64,000 nt of DNA from Ascidia mentula (lineage: Eukaryota; Chordata; Ascidiacea; Phlebobranchia; Ascidiidae). Both the position numbers and the translations under genes were made by a program. Positions 22,607-34,600 of this stretch are shown here, one piece after another. The stretch's first letter is position 1. Each line of letters starts with the position of its first letter. The stretch lies in contig OX387203.1 of assembly GCA_947561715.1 (NCBI GenBank), positions 7,750,001-7,814,000 of the forward strand. The letters are read 5' to 3'. A model generated the notes under the pieces. That model had not been told where the DNA came from. It was given only the letters and a program-made list of their open reading frames with translations, and searched no databases.

Positions 22607-25600
22607 GTATGATCGTCTGTTTTTCAAAATATTTCCGAAATAAATACAATTATATTTTTACTGACCTTCATTATCCCCATAAACGTTTTGTTTGTCACAG
22701 CATTTACAGCACAGAATTTGTTGTACCGTCACTGCAAAAGATATTTTTACAGATATTTGCTGCCTTCAATGTTGTAACTTTTCCCTGACGAATGATTTAT
22801 CTCTGACTACTGAAAATTTTTCTAACTATTGTTTTGGTTAAACTCAATCACTACCTTTAGCTTTCACCAGCTTTTAATTCTGCATGTGGCATCCCGAAAT
22901 CATATAAATCCGTATTACCTTTCAGATGTACTCAATCATGCGAATGGTGATAACAAAAACTGCAGTCACAGCGAAGGTAGCAATTTATACTGTAATTTTC
23001 TTCCAACAAACGCCGTTCACGCAACGTAGATTTCCTCCATGCTTTTTAATTTCTTTCTCATAGTTTTCTACAATGGAACTGCTCTTGTGGGAACATTTAG
23101 ACCTTTAAGACCTATGTTCAGAGACGTATTTGTTAAATTTCCAACATGTTTCACTGCGAAACCTGAAGTCTTAGTTGAGATCAACGCCATTCCAGACACA
23201 GATTCTCTGGTTTCGGAAACACTCAGTGTCACCTCTTGTCATTTCACAGCAAGAGTAGCTCGAGGTTTTCTCTCCACACCGGAAAGTTTGACGACTGTGT
23301 ACGTCAACTGGACCGCTTACCAAGGTAATCTTGACATTGTTTACATTTGTTAATTACGGTAAGCTTATCTGCAGTATGTAAATCTTAAGTGAGTGTTTTC
23401 AGAAATCAATCTTTAAGTGCAGTCTTCAGTTCAAATTAAGGGACAACCTTTTAGAGTTTCACTAAACAATCATATTAACCGGGCGTTTGGTTAAGGCATG
23501 TATCATATTAAAAGACTGATTAATTAAGATGGATTCCTAGCTTGCCGATTACTTCGCCATAAGATCGTGTATTGTCTCTATCTAAAACAGTGCTTCCCAA
23601 CCAGTGGGTTGTGAAGCTATTTCAGGTGGGTCGCGAAGCATTTCCAAATGTTACAGTTTTCTATTAGATCACGAAATTATTGCATTATAATTGTTTAGTT
23701 CGCACAGAAACATCGCTGTTGTTTACGTTTTTGTAAATTATACGTAAAATTGATCTGTTTTCAGATGCTTGTCCCCAGAATTGCGTTTCCTACTTGTGTC
23801 CAACATTCCAAGGTCTGTGTTGACAATGTCCTTGTGAAATTTAGACAACGAATTTTTACTTTACGTTCGCTTTGTAGGTTCACAGTCTGGGCGATTCCCA
23901 GTCAACGACTTCGACGGGCACCCTTCATCACCCAAAATCGTTTATAGTGTTTTTCGGCAGTGCTACAGCAATTGGCCGTGTAACATAGGCGTATCTGTGT
24001 TCAATGCACCCGAAAATGCCACAACACTTGCAACAACGGTTTTGGGCGTCGATAACTGTGGGTTTACAGTTGGCATACAAAGATTAGACCACGTTTCAGG
24101 GTCTTATGTTGGCTGGAATGATAGCGGGGTAGTGATGGAGTGGAATGTTACCTACGGTAAGTCTAGTTTAGCTGTTGTTTGCGTTTGCGTCAGTTTACTT
24201 GAACCTCTGTGTTGTTAACTGAAAAGGTTGTCTGTATTATACAACCAAAACATTAAAACGGTACGGTTCAGGTACTGGAAACTGTACTTACAACAATACG
24301 CAACAGAACTGCAACACAACGGTTGGAAGTAAAGCAAGCGGTAGGTGATACACCAGTAAACATAAAATCGCATGCTAATACATTTTAGAGTAGGATTTAC
24401 CAATATTTCTATTAATTACGGTTGTATTTTTTTCTTTTTTCAAACTGGGGCTGATTTGCTGACCAAAATAGTCTGCCAATTGGCGTAAATACTAAGTAAA
24501 TAACACAAAAAATGATTGTTGTACTATGCACGACACTCTCCTAGGTGAATTATGAATCTGACGCTCTTCTGTTGGAGAACAACAAATATACACCTTTTGT
24601 TTAAAAAAGATTGTATTTTCTGACGTTTCGCCTGTACGTACGACTAGGCTTCTTCAGAGAATAAAACAAACACAGTAGCGAAGCGAACCAACAGGGCAAA
24701 GAAATTGAGCGACGAAAAAACAAAAGGGCGTAACAGCTAAAACACAGCGGGACATAATTCAATGGACAGCATCGATCATGGGTCAAACGGCCAAACATGG
24801 GAAACAAAAGTCACGAATTGTTACGGGCGAAATTGCGGAACACGGGCGAAAGTACTTTTCCATCGTTCCGATTTAAAACATTCGGTAGCGAATTAATATA
24901 ATAATTTTCCACAACCAACCGTTTTTGCCAAAATTGTTTCTTGTTTTAATACTTTTGCTTCCTTCCAATTGATACGGTGGTCGGTGTCAAGCATGTGGGC
25001 ACATAGGGCAGATTTATTGGGTTCCATATTGCGTATGGCTGCCTTGTGTTCTTTAATACGGGACGTTAAATTGCGCTTAGTCTGGCCAATATACACAGTG
25101 TTACAATCAAGACAAGGGATTAAGTAAACTACACCGGTCATTTGAAGCATGGGAATACGGTCTTTAGGTTTGGGAAACATGTTTTCTAAAGTGCATACCG
25201 GTTTCATGGCAACTTTTACGCCAGTGGCGTTGAGTATTCTTGATATCCGCTCAGAAACTCCCTGTACATATGGTATGGAAGTGAATGCTGTGTATGTTTG
25301 TGTGGGTTTGTTGTGTGTGTGGGGTGTGAGATTTAAGTTAGTGGAAAATTTGTTTAGTTTTAGAACGTTTCGAATGTGTTTGCGTTCAACCCTCCGAGTG
25401 TGTGGATCGGCAATATGTGTAATCGTTCTGTTATATAAGGTTCTGGCCACAGTGAGTTTTTGATGTTTCGGATGGTGTGAGGTGTATTGTAAGTAGCGGT
25501 TAGTGTGTGTAGGCTTGTAAAAAATGGACGTCCAAACGTAAACGTCACTGCAAACCCGGACGGGAAACTTACCACCTCCATTTTTTACAAGCCTACACAC

Positions 25601-28600
25601 ACTAACCGCTACTTACAATACACCTCACACCATCCGAAACATCAAAAACTCACTGTGGCCAGAACCTTATATAACAGAACGATTACACATATTGCCGATC
25701 CACACACTCGGAGGGTTGAACGCAAACACATTCGAAACGTTCTAAAACTAAACAAATTTCCCACTAACCTAAATCTCACACCCCACACACACAACAAACC
25801 CACACAAACATACACAGCATTCACTTCCATACCATATGTACAGGGAGTTTCTGAGCGGATATCAAGAATACTCAACGCCACTGGCGTAAAAGTTGCCATG
25901 AAACCGGTATGCACTTTAGAAAACATGTTTCCCAAACCTAAAGACCGTATTCCCATGCTTCAAATGACCGGTGTAGTTTACTTAATCCCTTGTCTTGATT
26001 GTAACACTGTGTATATTGGCCAGACTAAGCGCAATTTAACGTCCCGTATTAAAGAACACAAGGCAGCCATACGCAATATGGAACCCAATAAATCTGCCCT
26101 ACGTGCCCACATGCTTGACACCGACCACCGTATCAATTGGAAGGAAACAAAAGTATTAAAACAAGAAACAATTTTGGCAAAAACGGTTGGTTGTAGAAAA
26201 TTATTATATTAATTCGCTACCGAATGTTTTAAATCGGAACGATGGAAAAGTACTTTCGCCCGTGTTCCGCAATTTCGCCGGTAACAATTCGTGACTTTTG
26301 TTTCCCATGTTTGGCCGTTTGACCCATGATCGATGTTGTCCATTGAATTATGTCCCGCTGTGTTTTAGCTGTTACGCCGTTTTGTTTTTTCGTCGCTCAA
26401 TTTCTTTGCCCTGTTGGTTCGCTTCGCTACTGTGTTTGTTTTATTCTCTGAAGAAGCCTAGTCGTACGTACAGGCGAAACGTCAGAAAATACAATCTTTT
26501 TTAAACAAAAGGTGTATATTTGTTGTTCTCCACCAGAAGAGCGTCAGATTCATAATTCATTATGATACCTGGTGGTCAAAGCCTATTTTCAGTTTTCACT
26601 CTCCTAGGTGACAAATATTTTTAGTGCTTGTTATTTCCAATATTTAATACATAAATACTATTACAGGACCGCTATCTGGCTCGGTGAATGTGGACTCTTT
26701 TCCAGTCGAATACCCTAAATCCTTCTTCGTCTCCTATGGAACATGTTACGAGAATTTGCCAGTAAACATAACAGTAGTTCTAGATGAAGATTTTGGTGAC
26801 GACACAGAGTTCGAGGCAGCTGTTTTGGGATCCAACCATTGCGGTTTTACTGTAGTGGTTTCATATGTCACGAGAAACGACGAAATGTTAGATGGGTGGA
26901 GAGACGGGGATTTGGTTTTGAACTGGAAAGCGTTCTTCGGTACTATTTACTTTCTTTTTGTTTAAATTAATTCTGTAATGGATTTTGCTGCAAAGACTGA
27001 TCATTCTATTAAATCACTTATATACAAAATGGTCCAATCATTTTATAGACAAATTTTACTCAATGACCCCCACGTTTGTTGCATTACCTGCTATGTATAT
27101 TGACTCTGTGATGTATGATTTTCACTATATGTGTTTGCAGTGTGCGCAAACAATTCAGAATTTTCTACGGCTACGAATGCCAGCACCGCTTACAGTGAGT
27201 ATTAGCGTATTGTTTTATGTATTTATTTCAAAACAATCAATTAATTTTCGTTGCAATTGTAAAAAAAAGTATGTGTGGTAAATACAAATACACTTTTGAG
27301 TAATAAGACAATGTAACTGTAATTTGTTTTAAGCCACAAACCTGGTTACTACTTCAACATCAAGAGCTGTAGTTTCCGCAACTCGGCCAGGTTTGAATGG
27401 TTGTTTGTGTAGTGCATGACGCAATTATGCACTAAACGGCATATTTTTTTCTTCAGATAGCGTAAACACAATAACAAGTACTTGGTTTGGCGGCACGACA
27501 ACAGGTGAACCATAGGTTTTGCTAACCAATTCTATGAGATAATATTATAAACCTTGTTAAATTTGCAGGATCCTTTGTGAACCCGAGCACACTAGTCAAT
27601 GCCACGACCGCGTCAGGTGCAGTGTATGCCGTATGCTATTCAATGTATTTACTTCCCCAAAATATTTTTGTATTTCTTAATATTGCTATAAAACGTCAAA
27701 TGTAACAGAATTTAACATAAGCTGTTATTTATAGATGTGACTTCATCCTATGAAATCACCGAAAGCATGACAACGTATTTTGACGGTAAGGATGGTTGCA
27801 TTGATTATAGGGTTAAAAACAATCTTTCACGTTATTATCTACACACTAAATAAAACGTATTTCGTAAATTTCTGTGGACTAAAAGCAGTTACCAAAAAGG
27901 CACTAACGCACGAAACCAAACAATGCATAAGTTTAAAAGTCAAACCTCCGTATGGATGCAGTTTTCCTCCAGGAAAATAGTGATGGTAATCTTTAAACTC
28001 CAACAGAAAAGCATCTTTAAATTTAATACAGAGTGGGTGCAGATAAACGACATGGAATACTTTTTCGCCACAAATCTTTTGCCTTTTTCTGATGCAAGCA
28101 ACACGTGTATGAGCTATGGCGGTTCCCTGATTGTTGTCACAAACCCAGATGCTGTCTTGTATATCAGAAACGCCGTCGAGTTCATTAACGCCAATGCAGG
28201 TACGCTGGTGTACCAAACACAATACTTTTGGGTAGTTTTTATTCGTACGAGCTTAAAGGTACTGTGAACTGCTCCACTGTGAATTGCGTAATATTTTTTA
28301 AAAAGTGCACTGAGCTCTTACGAATTCAAATTGCCACAGAGTATTCTGTCCGGAGCCCAGCGAGCTGGATTGGACTGTACAAGAGCGAGGAGGGAGACTA
28401 CGTTTGGGTGGATGGGACTGTAGAGGAGTCCCAAGATCGAATTAAAGTGCTTGAGGCCACAATCACAACAACGAATCCTGAAACATGTGTGCTCTTTAGG
28501 CTTAATCTAGAATGGGCTGTGAGACAGTGCAAACTCAACAGAACCTTTATATGCCAACGGTCGCTTGGTCAAGGTAATTTTTATTGGCGCTTTTATTTCT

Positions 28601-31600
28601 TGGCTCCGGTCATGAGAATATGAAACTGTGCACAGACAGAACTTTATAGCCTTGATGACTTTTCAACACAAAAACTCCTTTACTTTGCTAAAGTTTCGCT
28701 TTCATTATAAAATTTCGCTTTTCATTATAAAATTTCCTTTGGCAACACCAAAGATGCAGAAACATACACACTGGTGTTACTACATTTGTAACACAAAACC
28801 TTTCCCAGCTGCCATTCAGTTAATGTATCTAACATCACTAATGCTTCTCTATTCTTTGAGCTCTAATGAGATATAAAATTATTCACGTTAATGAATTAAT
28901 GGGTTTATAAACGTTATTTTACAACGTTTCTCAATAATCACAAATCCTTGTCAGTGCCAAAATATAGAAACACGCATATTGGTACTACCTTTCAAACACG
29001 AATTGTCAGTCAAAATTGCTTACCTTTTTCCTGCAACACATACATGTTTTGTGTTTTAGGAATGCAAACTGAAGAGACCATAAGTGAAATGACAACAGAC
29101 AAACACACATCTACTGCAGCAGCAACACCTCCATTAACTACAATTGCACAGACAGTATCTTCACTAAAATCGGATTCGGAGACTACAACACAACAATATA
29201 CAGCGAAAGAAACACAACCGATGTCTACAGAATTAAGACAACAATCTACAATAAAAATGGAAACCTTTTCCTCGCAAAAAACACAACCAATGACTACAGA
29301 ATTAGGACAACAATCTACATCAAAAATGGAAACCTTTTCCTCGCAAGAAACACAACCAATGACTACAGAATTAGGACAACATTCTACAACAAAAATGGAA
29401 ACCTTTTCCTCGCAAGAAACGCAACCAATGACTACAAAATTAAGACAACAATCTACAACGAAAATGAAAACACTTTCCTCGCAAGAAACGCAACCAATGA
29501 CTACAGAATTAGGACAACAATCTACAACAAAAACGGAAACACTTTCCTCGCAAGAAACACAACCAATGACTACAGAATTAAGACAACAATCTACAACAAA
29601 AACGGAAACACTTTCCTCGCAAGAAACACAACCAATGACTACAGAATTAAGACAACAATCTACAACGAAAATGGAAACACTTTCCTCACAAGAAACACAA
29701 CCAATGACTACAGAATTAGGACAAGAATCTACAACAAAAACGGAAACACTTTCCTCGCAAGAAACACAACCAATGACTACAGAATTAAGACAACAATCCA
29801 CAACGAAAATGGAAACACTCTCCTCGCAAGAAACACAACCAATGACTACAGAATTAGAACAACAATCTACAACAAAAACGGAAACACTTTTCTCGCAAGA
29901 AACAAAACCAATGACTACAGAATTAAGACAAGAACCTACAGCAAAAATGGAAACCTTTTCCTCGCAAGAAACCCAACCAACGACTACAGAATTAAGACAA
30001 CAATCTACAACAAAAACGGAAACACTTTTCTCGCAAGAAACAAAACCAATGACTACAGAATTAAGACAAGAATCTACAGCAAAAATGGAAACCTTTTCCT
30101 CGCAAGAAACCCAACCAACGACTGCAGAATTAAGACAACAATCTACAGCAAAAACGGAAGCCTTTTCCTCGCAAGAAACACAACAAATGACTACAGAATC
30201 GCAGCAACTTTCAACAAAGGGACAGATATTTACGCCAGAAACGATAACGATTTCTTCTAAAACAACACCACAATCTACAACAACACGACAGACAGTTTCA
30301 TTGCCAGAAACAAAACCAATGACTACAGGAACAAGACATACATATTTTCAACACGAAACAAAACCGAGTACAAATTCATCAAGTCATATTCAAACAACAA
30401 TGCCAACAACAATACAAATGGAAACTTCAAAATCGGTGCTAACGTACACCACAAACCGACAGGAAGACTCTACAATAGGACTTCAAACCACAGATGAAAT
30501 AACTACAGAAACGATGGACGCCGAGAAAACAAACCCCAAAACATCTTCAATAATAACAACAGGTTAAAGACAGAAGTAAACACACTAACAGAAATCGCAC
30601 TTAAATACCCCAAAAAATATTGCATATGAACGCAAACCAGACGAAAGAACCAACATAAGCAATTTTAATGGGATTATTTATCTTCTTGTGTGCATTTGTA
30701 ATCATTTAAAATGAAAGGTTGACAAAATTTATTTGTAACGTTTCCGTTGTTTTGTTTCCTAGCAACAACAGCAATTACGCCATTCACCACCAACTCTGAA
30801 AAGATGACAACTGAAGAAAGTGCAACAACTTCGAGTGAAGTCACAACAAACGTGGAGATGACATCTTCTGAAACAGTACAAACACAGACAACTGAAATGC
30901 CTCGACAGTCTACGAACAACGCCCAGAACGCAGCTCAAACGACACAAAACCTTTCTACAGGTTTCAAAAATGCCTGCTTACTGGTTACCTAAATTTTTGT
31001 GTTTCAGATGCAATAACAAGTAAATCAAATCAAAATCCAAGAAAATCAGTAATATTATCAATGTATATTATTTAAAGTGTGTGTTAATTGGCTTTATTTC
31101 AGATGGAAATGTTGACACCATAAACTTCTATTACAGGTATAAGAACCACGACTCTCCCTACACCTACGACAGTGGCAGTAACAACCGATATTACAACAGC
31201 AAGCACTTCCGATAAAAACACAGCACTGACCACAAGCGGCGCCTGTGAGTCTCCACGTTATACTCTGTAACTACAACAACCAAGGACCCGACCCATATAC
31301 CTAGGAAAAAAACCTAATTTATGATTCGTGCCCAGGATATCACGGGTTCAAATCCCGGTGTGGTCAAAAATAAATTTAAACTTAAACTTTATTGTCTTGT
31401 TCAGTAACTCCAGCAACATGTGCCGCAATCGAGCTTACTTTTGAGGGCACGAAACTCACATTTCCCGAAACGTTTCATCGGCGATCGGCATTTTCACAAG
31501 AGACATGCCCGGACGGTAAATCCTAATCCTTTATTAGAGTGTTACCTTGAAGCAGATCACGTAAAGCAAACGAACTATTCTGTAGGCCGTCCCATTGGAT

Positions 31601-34600
31601 CGACGGTGTGTCAAGAGACAAATGTGTTTGGAACACCACGAGTTTTGCCTTGTAACATTTCCATCGCTGAGGTTTTGGGGGAGGTAAGAGTTTGTATCAT
31701 TGTTCATTTATACGTAAACTATTTGGAGCACTAGCGAAAAGTTAAGGGTAACTGGATGATTAGAAAGAATGCTATTTGCCTAATATTAGACGTCGTCAAT
31801 TTGCAAAAAGCTCAAACAACAACGTATTACATTTTGTGTTGAATTTAGATTTCAATAGAAAATGCGACTACCGAAGTGGTTGAACAACAGATTGCCGGAA
31901 TTGCACTGCTCAGCTCTAACGTCTCCACTGACAAGGCTGCGGATGCGGCAGACGCTCTGATAAAGCTAAGTCAAACTGACCCCGCAACAGTAGAGGTGCG
32001 ATGAGACGTTCATAGCGTTGTATATCTTAACAATTCATTCTTATTGAATTTTCACCGTTGGTAATTACAGTATATATAGCTTAAGCTGACTAAGAACTTA
32101 TTTCAGTTATTAAATTTACACAAAGATGACTTTGTCAGAATTCGCTTTATTTCGCATCAGCAGCACCTAACATCATGTATTAATATAGATAACGCCTTCC
32201 ACAATGTTTGACATTATCAAAAGTACCGAGCAAATAGGAAAATCTTTGGGCAGTGGAGCAAGGTCGGTAAAGAGATGAAACCAACGGTGATGAGTTAACT
32301 GTTGCTATTTCTTTCAATTGTGCAGCAATCAGGGGCAAAAGAAGCAGCAAGAGTTGCTCAACGCGTTTCGCACTTTCGCCGAAAGGATGACGCTCCCCGA
32401 AAATCAGAGTTCAATCACATTTAAAACCGACTCGACCGAACTTACGGTTCGTTGGGATATTCTTAGTCTTGTTGCAATCCACAACAAAGCAGCATATTGA
32501 TAAATGAACAAAAATCTACTTATGAAAATGGTCTCTGATAGCGATGCGCTGCGGCTCAAACTACAACAAAAAAATTTGAAATTTTTTTTCACATTTTAGA
32601 CGTTTTTGAGTGCACTTCAGCGGTTACACTTTATTCGACACCAAAAGCAAATTTTTTGAACATTAATTGTAATAAATTGTAAACAAATCACAGGTCAAGG
32701 AACCGGCTGTAAACCCGGATGGTTCGTACGCTAACGAGGAGTCTGCCCTTGGAGAACCTGGTTCAGACAGAGAAATAGCTGGGGTCAGCATTCCTGGTTC
32801 GTTTCTAGATCAAATAACATCATCGACTAGAAGGCGAAGAGCTACAGGGGGGACCACGGCGCCGAGACTGACTCTGATGGTTTACGCAAACGACAACGCA
32901 ATACCGGAAGGACAGGGAAACAATTTTGTGAGTATGAGACAGCTGTTCATTCACATTACACTGGTTATCGTTACTTGATGAGGATCATAAAAGTGTATGT
33001 AGAGTCATGCAGCAAATTTGATGGTTGCAGTTTTTTGCTACAGACTATATGTTGATGTTCTGCATTTAGTGCAACACACACTAGACTGAAATCCAACTTT
33101 CGATATGTTTCTTAAATGCCTATGAAACGGATAAAAGTAAAAACTGTGCATTAAAGAAAGGCTGGTTAACATTCGAACATTACACATAAAGACAATAAAA
33201 AGTTGTTTGCAGATTATATCGATAAGAATAGCCGGACTGACCGACGCCCACATACCACAAGGCCTACAGATCGTATTCGTCCTTCAAACTGCCGAGCAAG
33301 GCCTTATTCCCTCACCAAATAACACTTTGCAGGTAATGAGAAAAACTTAAATAGAAAGGCGTTATTAGACATTACCTCTGAATTATGTTTCAAGCAAGTT
33401 GCAACCAGGACTCAGTGCAATGTATGGGATGAAATAAACTTACGTTGGTCGCCACGAAACAGCGAATTAATGTTGGGAAGTTCGCCACCGAACTGTCTTT
33501 ATTACGAAGTTGGTGACTACGCGATTATTGTGGTAGGTTTGTGTAACTCGGTGGTACAATGGTGGGGCAGTATATGCAGAAAATACGTTTTTTCTATTCC
33601 CAGGATAAAAAAACTTTTCCAGTCGACTTTGTTCTCAACCCAGCACTGTACGTTGGCACCGTATTTTTGGTTGCTGGAACGTTCGTCACCGCCTGTATTT
33701 TTCTGTTCGTCAGGTACTCGCAACTTTCGTTGAACAATCTGCATAACTAATGATACTTGTTTGTAAAATACCAAACTATGCATAGCGTATTATTCAACAA
33801 AATGCATTTTGTTTAAGTAAACCGCAGTCAAACAAAACTAATTGTCTTACACAGGAAATTAAGGTTACGTCACACCTCCATTTTCATCATCAATCAAGCT
33901 CTTTGCCTCTTGGTAGCCAACATTACTTTTGTTGCCGGTATCGCCCAAACACAATCCGAAACCGGCTGTACGGCTGTCGCCGCACTGTTGCAATTCTTTC
34001 TTCTATCCGCTTGGTTTTGGTTTACATCCCACGTAGCATATGTATGTCGCTGTCTGCTCAAGGTACGTAAAAGGTTTTTCGTTAAAACAACGGACTATTA
34101 AAATGTCCATGACCTGAAATGCCACCGCAGAAAAGTACTTGTATTTCTGTAAAGGTGACCATCATGCATTTTTAATAGCATATAAATACTGATCCAATTC
34201 GGTGCAAATTGTCTTTGTTTTTGTAGGGTTTTTCCTCAACTCCACATATAGTCTTTGCAGCGGTGCCCTATCTAGTGGCGTTTGTCATAGCGGTGGCTGC
34301 TGCTACCATTGGAAAACTGGTATCTGACGTTGCATCCTACCGTGCAGGTAGGATTTGGGTTTCAATATTAAGTGCTGGCCTAAAAAGGAACTTAACTTTT
34401 CTTTAAACCGACGATAAAATGTAGAAAAATGCTTATTTTAAAATGATGTAACTCTTTGCATGCTTTTACAAGAAGGTTAGTTTTCCGCACTATCAGTGTA
34501 CGCTAAACTGGATGGATCGATCATTTTACAACTTTAAATAAGCAAACAATAGGTTAATTTTACTTTGTTCAGCGCACTCAAGGCTAAGTTCAGCACTTTT

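Larger units (their letters stand above)
24549..26596. mobile_element. Head-to-head pair of truncated Penelope-like elements
   Basis: A 2,048-bp insertion in the gene 2 intron 24341-26666. It is flanked by a perfect 15-bp direct repeat CACTCTCCTAGGTGA (24534-24548 and 26597-26611), taken as the target-site duplication. Inside are two inverted copies: a minus-strand copy (24549-25528) and a plus-strand copy (25529-26596). Both are truncated at their 5' ends, which meet at the centre; the 3' ends face outwards. The arms are nearly identical for about 980 bp. The plus copy extends 48 bp further 5' and has about 38 extra bases at its 3' end (26559-26596). One duplication around both copies implies they inserted together. 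Confidence 0.85.

Noticed and set aside
22680..22786. Extra exon of gene 2 after the signal peptide
   Set aside because: It has an acceptor (CACAG), but the frame meets no good donor before a stop; the exon 22926-22976 joins in phase without it.
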